Translations under genes and position numbers: made by a program
The notes under the pieces: generated by a model
What the model saw: the letters and a program-made list of their open reading frames with translations, nothing else
The model's database searches: none
What the model was told of the DNA's origin: nothing
Shown: in pieces, positions 7,536 through 16,821 of the stretch
Position numbering within the stretch: position 1 is the first letter of the stretch
Layout: every line of letters begins with the position of its first letter
Origin: Pseudomonadota bacterium
GTDB lineage: Bacteria; Pseudomonadota; Gammaproteobacteria; Burkholderiales; Gallionellaceae
Direction: 5' to 3'
Assembly: GCA_021848465.1 (NCBI GenBank)
Contig: JAJZUP010000001.1
Coordinates: 990,231-1,054,230 of the forward strand
DNA: 64,000 nt

Positions 7536-10500
7536 ATGATCCGGCGCGTTATCGACTGGTCGCTGCACAATCGCCTGACGGTGATTGTCGTTGCGTTGCT
7601 GGTGGCGGGGTGGGGCGTCTACGCCGCGACCCAGATACGGCTCGACGCGATCCCGGACCTGTCCGATCTCCAAGTCATCATCAAAACCTCCTACCCGGGG
7701 CAGTCGCCCGAAATCGTCGAAGACCAGGTCACTTACCCGCTGACCTCGGCACTGCTCTCGGTGCCCGGTTCGACTGCCGTACGCGGTTTTTCGATGTTCG
7801 GCGAATCCTACCTGTATGTCATTTTCCGCGATGGTACCGATCCTTACTGGGCGCGCTCGCGGGTGCTGGAGTATATGAGCCAGGCGGCTCCGCGCTTGCC
7901 TGCGGGCGTGGTGCCGACGCTCGGTCCGGATGCCTCGGGAGTGGGCTGGGTGTTCGAGTATGCGCTGGTTGACCGCAATCACCGTTACGATCCGGACCAG
8001 CTGCGTGCATTGCAGGACTTCTACCTGAAATACGAATTGCAAGGCTTGCCCGGCGTCGCCGAAGTGGCCAGTGTCGGGGGCATGGTGCGGCAATACCAGA
8101 TCGAAATTGATCCGGCGCGCCTCGCCGCTTATCACATCTCGCTGCAGCAGGTGGCGCAGGCCGTGCGCGACAACAATCAATCGAGCGGCGGCTCGGTGGT
8201 TGAGCTGGGGCGCAGCGAGTTCATGGTGCGCGCGCGCGGCTATTTGTCCTCGCTGGATGACTTCAGGAACATTCCGGTTGCGACCGATGCGCAGGGCATG
8301 CCGGTACGGTTGCAGGATGTGGCGCATATCGGTATCGGGGCCGAACCGCGGCGGGGCGTGGCAGACCTGGATGGGCAGGGGGAGGTGACCGGGGGCATCG
8401 TTGTGATGCGCTATGGTGCCAATGCACTGGATACGGTGCATGCCGTGCGGCAGCGGCTGGATGAGCTGAAGGCCGGACTTCCCGAAGGCGTCGAACTGGT
8501 GGTGACTTATGATCGCTCCGGCCTGATCGAGCACGCGGTCGCGACGTTGCGCAACAAACTGGTTGAGGAGTCGCTGGCGGTGATGCTGGCCTGCCTGCTG
8601 TTTCTGTCGCACCTGCGTTCGGCGCTGGTGGCGGTGGTAACGCTTCCGGTCGGAATCCTGACTGCGCTGATTATCATGCAGCAGCAAGGTGTGACTGCGA
8701 ACATACTGTCGCTGGGCGGCATTGCAATCGCGATCGGCACCATGGTCGATGCGGCGATCGTGATGGTCGAGAATATGCACAAACATATCGAACATCCGCA
8801 ATGGGACGGCAATTACTGGCTCGCGGCGCGGCACAGCGCGCAGGAGGTCGGCCCGGCCTTGTTCTTTTCGTTGCTGGTGATCACCGTGTCGTTCCTGCCG
8901 GTATTCGTCCTGAACGGGCAGGAGGGAAAGCTGTTCGCACCGCTGGCCTATACCAAAACTTATGCCATGGCAGCGTCGGCGCTGTTGGCGATCACGCTGC
9001 TTCCGGTGTTGATGGGGTATTTCGTCCGTGGCCGCATCCGCGCGGAACAGGATAATCGCCTGAACAGCCTGTTGCAGCGCGGCTACCAGCGCGTACTGGA
9101 GAGCATGCTGGAACGCAAACGCCTGGTTGCAGGCGTCGCCCTGGTGATGCTGCTCTCCACCGCCTATCCGCTGTGGAAGATCGGCAGCGAATTCATGCCG
9201 CCGCTGTACGAGGGGGATTTGCTGTACATGCCGACCACACTGCCGGGAGTTTCGCTCGACGAGGCGGCGAATTTGCTGCAAATCACCGACCGCATCATCG
9301 GCCAAATGCCGGAGGTGGAGCGCGTGTTCGGCAAGGCGGGGCGCGCGGACAGTGCCACCGATCCTGCGCCAGTGTCGATGTTTGAAACCACGATCATGTT
9401 GAAACCGCGCGAGCAGTGGCCGGCGGGCGAGACGGTGGAGCAGCTGATCGAGAAGCTGCAACGTGAGGTTCAACTGCCGGGCCTGACCAATTCCTGGGCC
9501 TACCCGATCCGTACACGGATTGATATGTTGTCCACCGGCATCCGGACGCCGCTTGGCATCAAGATCTCCGGCCCCGATTTGGCGGGGATCGCCGCTATCG
9601 GGGAGCAGATCGAAACCGTCCTGAAACGTTTGCCCGGCACTCAGAGCGTGTTCGCGGAGCGTGTGACCAGCGGCCATTATCTCGACGTGGATGTGAATCG
9701 CGCACAGGCGGCGCGCTATGGCGTGACAATCGCCGACGTAACCGGGCTGATAGAAGGGGCGGTTGGAGGCGTAAGCATTGCCACCCAGATTTCCGGACGT
9801 GAACGCTATTCGATCAGCATCCGCTACCCGCGCGATTTGCGCGAGTCACTCCCGCAATTGGCGGCCAGCCGCATCACGCTGCAGAATGGCGAGCAGATTC
9901 CGCTGGGCAACCTGGCCCGCCTGTCCCTGAGTGATGGCCCGGCGGAGATCCGGAGTGAGAACGCGCGTCTTTCCGGCTATGTTTACATCACGCTCGACAG
10001 CAGCGACCTGGGCGGTTATGTCGCTGCGGCGCAGGCTGCGGTTGCGCACGAAGTCAAGCTCAAGCCCGGATATGCGATCCGCTGGGCCGGCCAGTACGAA
10101 AACCTGCTGCATGCCAAGCAGCGCCTGGCCCTGGCGATCCCGCTCACGCTGGGGCTGGTCATGCTGCTGCTCTATGCGCACTTCCGGCATTGGGGAAAAG
10201 TGCTGCTGGTCATGCTGTGCCTGCCGTTCTCGCTTGTGGGCGGGCTTTGGCTGGTATATCTGCTGGGTTACCAGATGTCGGTGGCTGTGGCGATCGGGTT
10301 CATTGCGCTTGCCGGCCTGGCGGCCGAGTTCGGGATCGTCATGCTGCTCTATCTTGACAAGGCAATTGCCGCTGCGCGCGAGGCGGGCAGCCTGGTAGAT
10401 CGCCGCGCGTTGCGTGCTGCAATCATGCAGGGAGCGGCCATGCGCCTGCGTCCGAAGCTGATGACCGTGTCGGTGATTGTGGTCGGCCTGTTGCCGGTGA

Positions 10501-10664
10501 TGTTCAGCGATGCGATAGGCGCGGACGTGATGAAACGCGTGGCAGCGCCGCTGATAGGCGGGATGCTTACTGCACCGCTGTTATCGCTGCTGGTGGTTCC
10601 ATCGTTGTATTTGTGGTGGCAGGGGGCGCAGTTTGAGCGCAATCAAAAGAGTTCATTCAACTGA
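7536..10664 (+). CDS. cusA: CusA-type heavy metal efflux RND pump
   Basis: 1042 residues with the 12-helix RND layout and two large periplasmic loops. The segment GGIAIAIGTMVDAAIVMVEN (~393-412) matches the monovalent-cation (HME4) signature. The three Met residues that bind Cu(I) in E. coli CusA (573, 623, 672) correspond to M565, M615 and M664 with identical 50/49 spacing, so Cu(I)/Ag(I) is the predicted substrate rather than Co/Zn/Cd. It forms a proton-driven trimeric pump with CusB. Long open frames on the opposite strand are a by-product of GC-rich codon use. Confidence 0.96.
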   Translation: MIRRVIDWSLHNRLTVIVVALLVAGWGVYAATQIRLDAIPDLSDLQVIIKTSYPGQSPEIVEDQVTYPLTSALLSVPGSTAVRGFSMFGESYLYVIFRDGTDPYWARSRVLEYMSQAAPRLPAGVVPTLGPDASGVGWVFEYALVDRNHRYDPDQLRALQDFYLKYELQGLPGVAEVASVGGMVRQYQIEIDPARLAAYHISLQQVAQAVRDNNQSSGGSVVELGRSEFMVRARGYLSSLDDFRNIPVATDAQGMPVRLQDVAHIGIGAEPRRGVADLDGQGEVTGGIVVMRYGANALDTVHAVRQRLDELKAGLPEGVELVVTYDRSGLIEHAVATLRNKLVEESLAVMLACLLFLSHLRSALVAVVTLPVGILTALIIMQQQGVTANILSLGGIAIAIGTMVDAAIVMVENMHKHIEHPQWDGNYWLAARHSAQEVGPALFFSLLVITVSFLPVFVLNGQEGKLFAPLAYTKTYAMAASALLAITLLPVLMGYFVRGRIRAEQDNRLNSLLQRGYQRVLESMLERKRLVAGVALVMLLSTAYPLWKIGSEFMPPLYEGDLLYMPTTLPGVSLDEAANLLQITDRIIGQMPEVERVFGKAGRADSATDPAPVSMFETTIMLKPREQWPAGETVEQLIEKLQREVQLPGLTNSWAYPIRTRIDMLSTGIRTPLGIKISGPDLAGIAAIGEQIETVLKRLPGTQSVFAERVTSGHYLDVDVNRAQAARYGVTIADVTGLIEGAVGGVSIATQISGRERYSISIRYPRDLRESLPQLAASRITLQNGEQIPLGNLARLSLSDGPAEIRSENARLSGYVYITLDSSDLGGYVAAAQAAVAHEVKLKPGYAIRWAGQYENLLHAKQRLALAIPLTLGLVMLLLYAHFRHWGKVLLVMLCLPFSLVGGLWLVYLLGYQMSVAVAIGFIALAGLAAEFGIVMLLYLDKAIAAAREAGSLVDRRALRAAIMQGAAMRLRPKLMTVSVIVVGLLPVMFSDAIGADVMKRVAAPLIGGMLTAPLLSLLVVPSLYLWWQGAQFERNQKSSFN

Positions 10665-10678
10665 AGGAGGGGTAAATC

Positions 10679-11011
10679 ATGAAACGTTTTGCATCAATCA
10701 CGATTTTGCTGTCGCTTGTTTCCATCCCGGCTCAGGCTGCGGATATGGTCATGGGCGGCATGCATATGGGCAGTAGTGCACAGGAACAATCTGCTGCAGT
10801 TCAGGCCGTAGGCGTGGTGAAGGCGGTAGACCAGGCGCGGGGCGTGGTTACCATCACGCATGAGCCGATTCCGAGCCTGGGATGGTCTGCGATGACGATG
10901 GATTTCATGGTCGACAAACCGGCGCTGTATAAAAAGCTGATGCCGGGAAAGAAGGTGCATTTCCAGTTTCGCGAGCGCGGCGAAGACTATCTGCTTATCG
11001 CAGTTAATTAG
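10679..11011 (+). CDS. cusF: CusF-like periplasmic copper chaperone
   Basis: 110 residues: signal peptide (to AQA, residue 20), a Met/His-rich linker (MVMGGMHMG) and an OB-fold domain. H61, W69, M72 and M74 reproduce the spacing of the CusF Cu(I) ligands His36, Trp44, Met47 and Met49 exactly (8, 3, 2). It hands periplasmic Cu(I)/Ag(I) to CusB/CusA. An AAGGAGG lies ahead of the ATG and the gene is 14 bp after cusA, completing the operon. Confidence 0.95.
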   Translation: MKRFASITILLSLVSIPAQAADMVMGGMHMGSSAQEQSAAVQAVGVVKAVDQARGVVTITHEPIPSLGWSAMTMDFMVDKPALYKKLMPGKKVHFQFRERGEDYLLIAVN

Positions 11012-11261
11012 CCTTAGTCATTGTGCGCGGCTCGCGGGGTAAAGCCGCCTGCAATGTGTTGATCGGGAGTGGCTCCAGCGCGGCCGCTTTCCTGCATTGG
11101 TCAGGCAAATTGCGACGCGCACATGTATGGTTATTGAACTCCAGACCGCAGAGAGGGAATTGGCCTTGTGCGTACCGGTTTGCCCCTTTATTACCTTAAC
11201 AGGTGCGCAATTCATGGCTTAAAATTCGCAGCATGGGCAGTAAATTTATCGCGGAGAGGTC

Positions 11262-11543
11262 ATGAAGTATTTATGCGCAGTGTTTTTGGTCATCGTCGCG
11301 GCTCAGCCGGTCTGGGCTGGTGAGCCGGCTAGCCAGGATGAGGCCAAATGCCAGAATTTTGTCGAGGCAGCGATTGAGGGGCGCGCCACGATGCCGCCGG
11401 AAGTGGAACGGACCACGGGCGAGTTGAATAACGAGCAGATCAAAATGATTGTTGCCCACCAGGGCTGGTGTGCGGCCAAGGCTGAAATCTGGAAGGCATA
11501 TATCAGCAAGGAAGGCGCCAAGAACGGAAAGCCGATGGATTAA
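11262..11543 (+). CDS. small secreted protein of unknown function
   Basis: 93 residues with a clear signal peptide (MKYLCAVFLVIVAAQPVWA) and a GGAGAGG binding site. The mature part is about 74 residues with two cysteines (K-C-Q-N near residue 30, G-W-C near 70) that could form a disulfide, and it is mainly helical. It is preceded by 250 bp in which no other gene is seen. No family recognised. It lies between copper efflux genes and a HiPIP, which suggests but does not prove a periplasmic role in the same redox context. Confidence 0.6.
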   Translation: MKYLCAVFLVIVAAQPVWAGEPASQDEAKCQNFVEAAIEGRATMPPEVERTTGELNNEQIKMIVAHQGWCAAKAEIWKAYISKEGAKNGKPMD

Positions 11544-11701
11544 GCCCGGCTGCCGCTGCGGCCTCCGCCTGAAGCAAGCGTATCTGCGCTCTTGAGTACG
11601 TCGAATGTAAATGTTGTCAATGCGGTTTATCAAACTGCTAGCATTACTGTCCCGGCTGCTGCACACCCGTTAATGTTTCGCACCCCCTGTCAGGAGGGCC
11701 C

Positions 11702-11983
11702 ATGAGTGTAAATATTCCGCGCCGTACCTTTATCAAACAGGCTTGTGTGGTGCTGGCGGTCATTCCGGCGCTGACGCTGTCGGCAGCAGCCGGAGCGGTA
11801 ACCAATACCGAGTTGCGCAAGAAGCTGCAATATCAGCCTACTCCTAAGGACGGGATGAGCTGCAATGTGTGCCTGGAGTTTCTGGCCGGCAAAACGGAGC
11901 GGGATTTTGGGCGATGCAAGGTGATTCCCGGTGATGACGAGATTTCTCCCGCGGGTTATTGCATCAAGTGGAACAGCATGTAG
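11702..11983 (+). CDS. high-potential iron-sulfur protein (HiPIP), Tat-exported
   Basis: 93 residues with a Tat-type leader (RRTFIKQ, then a hydrophobic run to SAAAGA). The mature part shows the HiPIP pattern: Y-Q-x-T-P-K-D-G-x-x-C-x2-C, then G-R-C-K-V-I-P-G and a final Y-C. The four cysteines ligate one [4Fe-4S] cluster exported folded. HiPIPs are soluble periplasmic carriers at high potential, used in photosynthesis, iron oxidation or to feed terminal oxidases and nitrite reductases. AGGAGG is 6 nt before the ATG. Its partner is unknown; NirK or an oxidase is possible. Confidence 0.88.
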   Translation: MSVNIPRRTFIKQACVVLAVIPALTLSAAAGAVTNTELRKKLQYQPTPKDGMSCNVCLEFLAGKTERDFGRCKVIPGDDEISPAGYCIKWNSM

Positions 11984-12017
11984 CTGGACAATTTTTTGAA
12001 AGTTATTGGTTGGACTT

Positions 12018-12401
12018 ATGAGAATCCTGCATACCATGATCCGCGTCGGAAATCTTGAGCGCGCGGTTGCGTTTTACACCGAAGTGCTGGGCATGAAGGA
12101 GCTGCGCCGCAGCGAATACCCGGAGGGTAAATTCACCCTGGTTTTTCTCGGCTATCAATCCGAGCAGGAGGGGGCGGTGCTTGAGCTGACCTATAACTGG
12201 GGTGTCGAGGCATATGAAATGGGTAACGCTTACGGCCATATCGCGATAGCGGTGGACGACGTGGCGCAGGCCTGCGCACGAGTCCGCGAAATGGGCGGCA
12301 GCGTCGTCAAGGAGCCGGGCGCATTGCGACCGGGCGCGCGGCCGATCGCGTTCATTAAAGACCCGGACGGTTATTTCATTGAGTTTATCCAGCAAGATTA
12401 A
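12018..12401 (+). CDS. gloA: lactoylglutathione lyase (glyoxalase I)
   Basis: 127 residues from ATG 12018; a TTG 12 nt upstream is in frame, but MRILHTMIRVGNLE is the standard GloA start. It converts the hemithioacetal of methylglyoxal and glutathione to S-lactoylglutathione in the cytosol. Metal ligands are visible as His5 (LHTMIRV), the Glu in VLELTYNWG, the His in YGHIAIAV and the Glu in FIEFIQ, the nickel-type short form. It stands alone, convergent with norD (29 bp apart). Confidence 0.94.
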   Translation: MRILHTMIRVGNLERAVAFYTEVLGMKELRRSEYPEGKFTLVFLGYQSEQEGAVLELTYNWGVEAYEMGNAYGHIAIAVDDVAQACARVREMGGSVVKEPGALRPGARPIAFIKDPDGYFIEFIQQD

Positions 12402-12430
12402 CGCTGGACTGGTTGCATCAGGTTTGTGCG

Positions 12431-14236
12431 TCAGCGCGTCAGCTCGGCATAAAGCATCAGCATCTTTTCCGGCAGGCAACTGATGTGGTCCACTACCATG
12501 TAGTTGCGTGCGCCAAAGATGCGCGCGATATATTCGTCGGCATCCGGATCTAGCCCGACGCAATAGGTATGGATGCCTTTGCGGTCGGCGTTCTCCACCG
12601 CCATTTTGGCGTCGTGGCGCAGATAGCGTCCGTCGTGTACATCGACATCGGATGGCGCGCCGTCCGTGATGATCATCAGTAGCTTCTTGCCGGAAGGCTG
12701 GCTGTTCAGCAAATGGGTGGCATGGCGTATCGCGGCCCCCATCCGTGTGGCGCGCTGGCCGCTCATGCCGGCGACGCGGCTGCGCGCGGCCTCGTCGTAG
12801 GGCTGGTCGAAATCCTTGAAGCGGTAGTATTCGACGTGGCGGCGGCCTTCGGAGCAGAAGCCGTGGATGGCAAAGGTGTCGCCCACCGAAGCGATGGCGT
12901 CGGCAAACAGCGCGCAGACCTCCTGGGTGAGTTGCAGTACCGAGTAGTCCTTGTCCTTGACCTTGCTGTTGGTCGAGTAGGAAAGATCGAGCAGCACCAG
13001 CGCGGAAATGCCGCGGGTTTTGCGGATGGAGCGCATCATGATGCGCGTGTCCGGCTGGATGCCTTGGCGCAGGTCAATCTGCGCGCGGATGGCGGCATTG
13101 ATGTCGAGCTCGTCGCCTTCTTCCAGCTTGCGGATACGCCGCACGCCATCCAGGCGCACCGCTTCCAGCAAGGTCTTCATGCGTGACAGCAACGGTTTGT
13201 TGCGCGCAACGATATTGTCCACGACCTGCAGGTCGCCGTCGGCGGCGGGGATTTCGCGCAATGTCACCCAGTCGCGGGTTTCTACCTGGTGGCGGTAATT
13301 CCACTCCGGGTAGAAGAAGGGAGCGGATTCCTTGCCGGTGAATTCGATGTCGTCGGGCTCATGCTCCAGCACGCGCTTGTTGTGTTGGTCGCTGTCGCTG
13401 GGTTCGACCAGTGTCTTGGTAGGGCCGGTTTTCTTGAAAGGGTTGATGATGAGCGGGGGCAGGTCTTTCTCGGCAATGAAGTTTGCCGCTTCCCACAGGT
13501 AGCAGTTGTCATCGCGGTAGTCCGCACTGAGGCGATCGGTACGCGGGTTCGGGCGAATTTTCTTCTCGGCGAACGTGTGCGCGAGGGCAAGCCCGATTTC
13601 GCGTGAGAGCTGTTCGGATTCAATGCTCGCGGCATTCCGGAACAATGCGCGACCCTGTTCAACCCACGGGTCTGCGTCTGCGTAGTTGTCGTCCAGCAGG
13701 GCGCGCGCCAGGCGGTTAAGGTAGTCTCCTGCAGTCCTGTTTTGCGCCGGTGTGGCGATGTGCTGGCGAACCCAGAGCTGGTACAGGCCGGGGAAGCGCC
13801 GGATCGCCAGCGCCTCGACGCGCGCATCTTCGATGACGGAAATAACGGCCATCTGCCAGGGCGTCAGCTTGTCCTTGGCGAAATGCTGCCGGGTAAACAT
13901 GATGTGGGCGGCGGCATGCGCCGCGGCTGCGCGATAAATTTCCAGCGCGGAGATTCCGCCCGTTTCCGCCAGGTTGAGGTCGTAGCAGATCGCGGGCAGG
14001 CTGATGACCTGCAATTCGATGCTGGCGGGAATGTTGATCCGCGCTTCGTAATTGCGTGGCGCGGACTTGATGGTGAAATCGTGCGCCCACATGGCGCGCA
14101 GGTAGATGGCGATGCGCCGCTCAACCTCGGCAAATTCCAGGCCGGGGCGCAAGGCGGCCTGGCTGTGTGCAGGCGTGGCGCGTGTGCGGACGCGCGCCAG
14201 CAAGCGGTGGGTGAAATTCCTGATCCGGGTTTTCAT
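12431..14236 (-). CDS. norD: NorD-type von Willebrand factor A protein
   Basis: 601 residues. The C-terminal ~200 residues are a VWA domain with the MIDAS motif D-L-S-Y-S (ALVLLDLSYSTNS) and a downstream ITDGAPSD strand. The long N-terminal part is helical and lacks known catalytic residues. The length fits NorD (about 600-640) better than CbbO (about 780). NorD and the MoxR-type ATPase NorQ act together to activate a metalloenzyme, classically by inserting non-haem iron into nitric oxide reductase. No norCB or RuBisCO genes are in the window, so the client is unknown. It is the last gene of a three-gene minus-strand operon. Confidence 0.85.
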   Translation of the reverse strand: MKTRIRNFTHRLLARVRTRATPAHSQAALRPGLEFAEVERRIAIYLRAMWAHDFTIKSAPRNYEARINIPASIELQVISLPAICYDLNLAETGGISALEIYRAAAAHAAAHIMFTRQHFAKDKLTPWQMAVISVIEDARVEALAIRRFPGLYQLWVRQHIATPAQNRTAGDYLNRLARALLDDNYADADPWVEQGRALFRNAASIESEQLSREIGLALAHTFAEKKIRPNPRTDRLSADYRDDNCYLWEAANFIAEKDLPPLIINPFKKTGPTKTLVEPSDSDQHNKRVLEHEPDDIEFTGKESAPFFYPEWNYRHQVETRDWVTLREIPAADGDLQVVDNIVARNKPLLSRMKTLLEAVRLDGVRRIRKLEEGDELDINAAIRAQIDLRQGIQPDTRIMMRSIRKTRGISALVLLDLSYSTNSKVKDKDYSVLQLTQEVCALFADAIASVGDTFAIHGFCSEGRRHVEYYRFKDFDQPYDEAARSRVAGMSGQRATRMGAAIRHATHLLNSQPSGKKLLMIITDGAPSDVDVHDGRYLRHDAKMAVENADRKGIHTYCVGLDPDADEYIARIFGARNYMVVDHISCLPEKMLMLYAELTR

Positions 14237-14254
14237 CGCAACGCGCAGGCTGCC

Positions 14255-15061
14255 TCAATTGAAGAAGGTGCTGACCGCGGCCTCCAGCGCATCGCGCATA
14301 TCCAGGTCATCGGTAATTGGCGACACCAAGGCTACGCGGCACGCGCGTTTGGGCTCCACGCCTTTTGCAATCAGGTTGCCTGCGTACACCAACATGCGCG
14401 TCGAGATGCCCTCATACAGGCCATGCCCCTTCAGGTTGCGCGCCATTCCTGCAATCGACACCAGCTTGTCGGCGATGTCGCGGGCAATGCCGGATTCGTG
14501 TGTGATGATCTCGGTTTCGATGCCGGGGGCCGGGTAGTTGAAGTCGAGCGAGCCGAAGCGCTGTTTGGTCGATTGCTTGAGGTCTTTCATCACGCTCTGA
14601 TAGCCCGGATTATATGAGATGACCAGTTGGAAATCGGGATGGGCGTGGATCAGTTCGCCGGTCTTTTCGAGCGGCAGCACGCGACGGTTGTCGGTCAGCG
14701 GGTGGATGACCACGGTGGTGTCCTGGCGCGCTTCCACTACTTCGTCCAGGTAGCAGATGGCGCCGTGACGCGCGGCCAGCGCGAGCGGGCCGTCCTGCCA
14801 GTGCGTGCCGTTGGCGTCGAGCAGGAAGCGCCCTACCAGATCCGATGCCGTCATGTCTTCGTTGCAGGCAACCGTGATCAACGGCTTCTTCAGTCGCCAG
14901 GCCATGTGTTCGATGAAACGGGTCTTGCCGCAACCGGTCGGGCCTTTCAGCATGATCGGCATGCGCACGGAAAAGGCTGCATCGAAGACGTCGATTTCAT
15001 CCGCCACCGGGCGGTAATAGGGCTCTTCGCCGATCAGGTACTGGCTGATGATGTCGCTCAT
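14255..15061 (-). CDS. norQ: NorQ/CbbQ-type MoxR AAA+ ATPase
   Basis: 268 residues from ATG 15061, which has GGGAGAG 6 nt upstream; a TTG 18 nt earlier is in frame but less likely. Walker A is GPTGCGKT (~40-47), Walker B ends in Y-L-D-E (~106-107), and sensor 1 is SYNPG. The C-terminal lid domain carries the [11 protein letters not shown] segment seen in NorQ and CbbQ. It forms a hexameric ring that works with the VWA partner encoded 18 bp downstream to remodel a metalloenzyme. Upstream (46 bp) is a polyferredoxin-like membrane protein in the same direction. NorQ and CbbQ cannot be told apart with certainty by eye. Confidence 0.88.
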   Translation of the reverse strand: MSDIISQYLIGEEPYYRPVADEIDVFDAAFSVRMPIMLKGPTGCGKTRFIEHMAWRLKKPLITVACNEDMTASDLVGRFLLDANGTHWQDGPLALAARHGAICYLDEVVEARQDTTVVIHPLTDNRRVLPLEKTGELIHAHPDFQLVISYNPGYQSVMKDLKQSTKQRFGSLDFNYPAPGIETEIITHESGIARDIADKLVSIAGMARNLKGHGLYEGISTRMLVYAGNLIAKGVEPKRACRVALVSPITDDLDMRDALEAAVSTFFN

Positions 15062-15107
15062 GTTGTCTCTCCCATTCAAGCTTGTTTTTATCCGTTAACC
15101 TGTTCCG

Positions 15108-16334
15108 CTAGCGGGCGGAAGGTGCGTGCGCCTCCAGACGCTTCAGGTTGGCGTTGTTGCTGTCCACGCACTCGCGCCAGGTGGCGCTCGATGCATTGGC
15201 CGGGTCCTGCTCCAGCGAGCAGGCGCATTTGCACGCCGCAGCACGATAGCATCCCGCAATATTCTTGCCGTTGCAGGTCGCCTGCAACGGTGCGCACTGG
15301 CTGTTGCATACCCGCGCGACCTGTTGGTTCTTCAACAGTTCCTCGTGCGAAATCTGCGGCTGCGCCTCCGGCTGGGTCACGATTCCCCATACCATCATCA
15401 CGCAACCCGCCAGGAACATCGCGCCAACCAGCCAGTTGAAGCGCGAAGCAATTTCGCTGAGTTTCTCGCGCCAGGTTGTCTTGCTGCCGCGCTCGCCGAC
15501 CTCGAAGCGCAACAGGCCGACGGTATCCGATTTTGCATGCAGGCGGTTGCAGGCATCAATGCACTCACCACAATTGATGCAGGGATCGTACTGCTTGATC
15601 TGGGTGGGCTCGATGGAGGTGATGCAGGTGGTGGCGCAGTAGTTGCACTTGGCGCAATCGGCGGAGCGCGAGCTGTCATAGGTCACGTGCAGTGCATCCT
15701 GGGTCTTGAAGATGCGCTGGCCGATGCGGTACAAGCAGGCGTAGTCGCACAGGAAGTAGCGCACTGCGGCAATGTCAATGAAGATCAACAGCACGGTAAA
15801 CACATAGGGGTATTGCATGAAGCTGAACGACTGCTCGTCGCTGCGCAGCGTGATGAAAGCCCAGACGTCGTGCGGCGGATAGAAAAACAGCAGCACGATG
15901 ACGGTCAGCACCATCGATGCCATGATGAAGATGACCGAAAGGATGATCCAGTTGATGAGTTTGTTCTTGGAGGCGGCAACCACCATCCCCTTGCCGTCCA
16001 CGCGCACATCGGCACGCTTGCCGAGAAATTTGTAGGTCAGGTTGTTGGCCCATTCGGACAGCAGGTTTTGCGGGCAGGCCCAGCCGCACCAGATGGTGCC
16101 GATAGTCATGTAGGTCAGGATGGGGGCGGTCGCCGCCACCAGCGCAAGACCGAATACAAAAGAAAAATTCGACCACCAGATCTGGTGCCCCAGCGTGACG
16201 AAACTGGCACTAGCCAGGTCAATGCGCAACAAGCCGAGTACAGGAATCAGCGCGATCAACAGCAGGGTAGCGATCTGGGTCAGTTTGCGTGCCCAGTGGT
16301 ATTGCGGGGTGTTTTGCTTTATTTCCTTCTCCAA
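15108..16334 (-). CDS. membrane polyferredoxin of the NapH/CcoG/NosR type
   Basis: 408 residues with about five membrane helices, the paired motifs C-G-W-A-C-P-Q and C-D-Y-A-C-L-Y, and two [4Fe-4S] ferredoxin motifs (CAKCNYCATTC; CINCGECIDAC). This core is shared by CcoG/RdxA, NapH and the C-terminus of NosR, which move electrons across the membrane or reduce copper. The Ig-like C-terminal domain of CcoG is missing; instead there is a cysteine-rich tail (C-N-S-Q-C, C-N-G, G-C-Y, C-K-C-A-C). The start is TTG with GAGGAG 8 nt upstream. Being first in an operon with norQ and norD, it may supply reductant or metal for the same client. Confidence 0.82.
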   Translation of the reverse strand: MEKEIKQNTPQYHWARKLTQIATLLLIALIPVLGLLRIDLASASFVTLGHQIWWSNFSFVFGLALVAATAPILTYMTIGTIWCGWACPQNLLSEWANNLTYKFLGKRADVRVDGKGMVVAASKNKLINWIILSVIFIMASMVLTVIVLLFFYPPHDVWAFITLRSDEQSFSFMQYPYVFTVLLIFIDIAAVRYFLCDYACLYRIGQRIFKTQDALHVTYDSSRSADCAKCNYCATTCITSIEPTQIKQYDPCINCGECIDACNRLHAKSDTVGLLRFEVGERGSKTTWREKLSEIASRFNWLVGAMFLAGCVMMVWGIVTQPEAQPQISHEELLKNQQVARVCNSQCAPLQATCNGKNIAGCYRAAACKCACSLEQDPANASSATWRECVDSNNANLKRLEAHAPSAR

Positions 16335-16357
16335 GTTGCCAGCTCCTCGATATTGCT

Positions 16358-16395
16358 GGTGCCTTGTGGTAGTAGGTATGGCGGCACCTTGTGGT
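16358..16395. repeat. short inverted and direct repeats upstream of the norQD operon
   Basis: GGTGCC (16358-16363) and GGCACC (16383-16388) form an inverted pair, and CCTTGTGGT occurs twice (16362-16370 and 16387-16395). They lie 24-61 bp upstream of the TTG start of the polyferredoxin gene, where a promoter or operator is expected. No -35/-10 pair could be assigned. The rest of the ~590-bp gap up to 16924 holds only a doubtful small gene. Confidence 0.4.
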
Positions 16396-16650
16396 GATCA
16401 AATTTGTGGCGCAAACAGGCGGGAACTTCCGCTAGCGCGAGTGGAAAACAACCGGGATGTTTCCAGATTTGCTGGTGTTTACACACAACGCCGGAAAGGT
16501 TAAGCGCGGCCTAACTTGATGATCCTGCCTGACTTGGCATTCTCGCACGCATTCTCTTTTCATGTGTAAAAAATATGTGTTCCACGCCCATGAAATTTTC
16601 GATCCGGCTGCATGCTTGCCAGGCCGGCAGGTTTGTCTGAAAATCCGCGC

Positions 16651-16821
16651 ATGTACCTGGTGCTTCTTCTTATTGCTTGTTACACGATGCGCTGGTCGGC
16701 CAATGTGCTGATCGGGGATGTGTTCGTCGGCAATTTCGAATCGCTTTGGGTGTTCAGCGCCGGATTGTTTTCGCTCTTTCTGGCTGCCTGGTCTTTGGTT
16801 CATCTGGCCTTCCTGCCCTGA
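16651..16821 (+). CDS. possible small membrane protein
   Basis: From ATG 16651 the frame gives 56 residues with two hydrophobic segments (YLVLLLIACYT and LWVFSAGLFSLFLAAWSLVHLAFL), a plausible two-helix inner membrane protein. No ribosome binding site is seen at this ATG or at the in-frame ATG 16612. It sits alone between the norQD operon and the ABC exporter. It may be spurious. Confidence 0.3.
   Translation: MYLVLLLIACYTMRWSANVLIGDVFVGNFESLWVFSAGLFSLFLAAWSLVHLAFLP

Noticed and set aside
7350..9677. A 775-residue minus-strand frame opposite cusB/cusA
   Set aside because: It is His/Arg/Gln-rich, has no family features and lies antisense to a clear RND pump; GC-rich codon bias produces such frames.
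12431..15061. CbbQ-CbbO RuBisCO activase pair
   Set aside because: The VWA protein is about 600 residues, NorD-like and shorter than CbbO, and no RuBisCO genes are present; not fully excluded.
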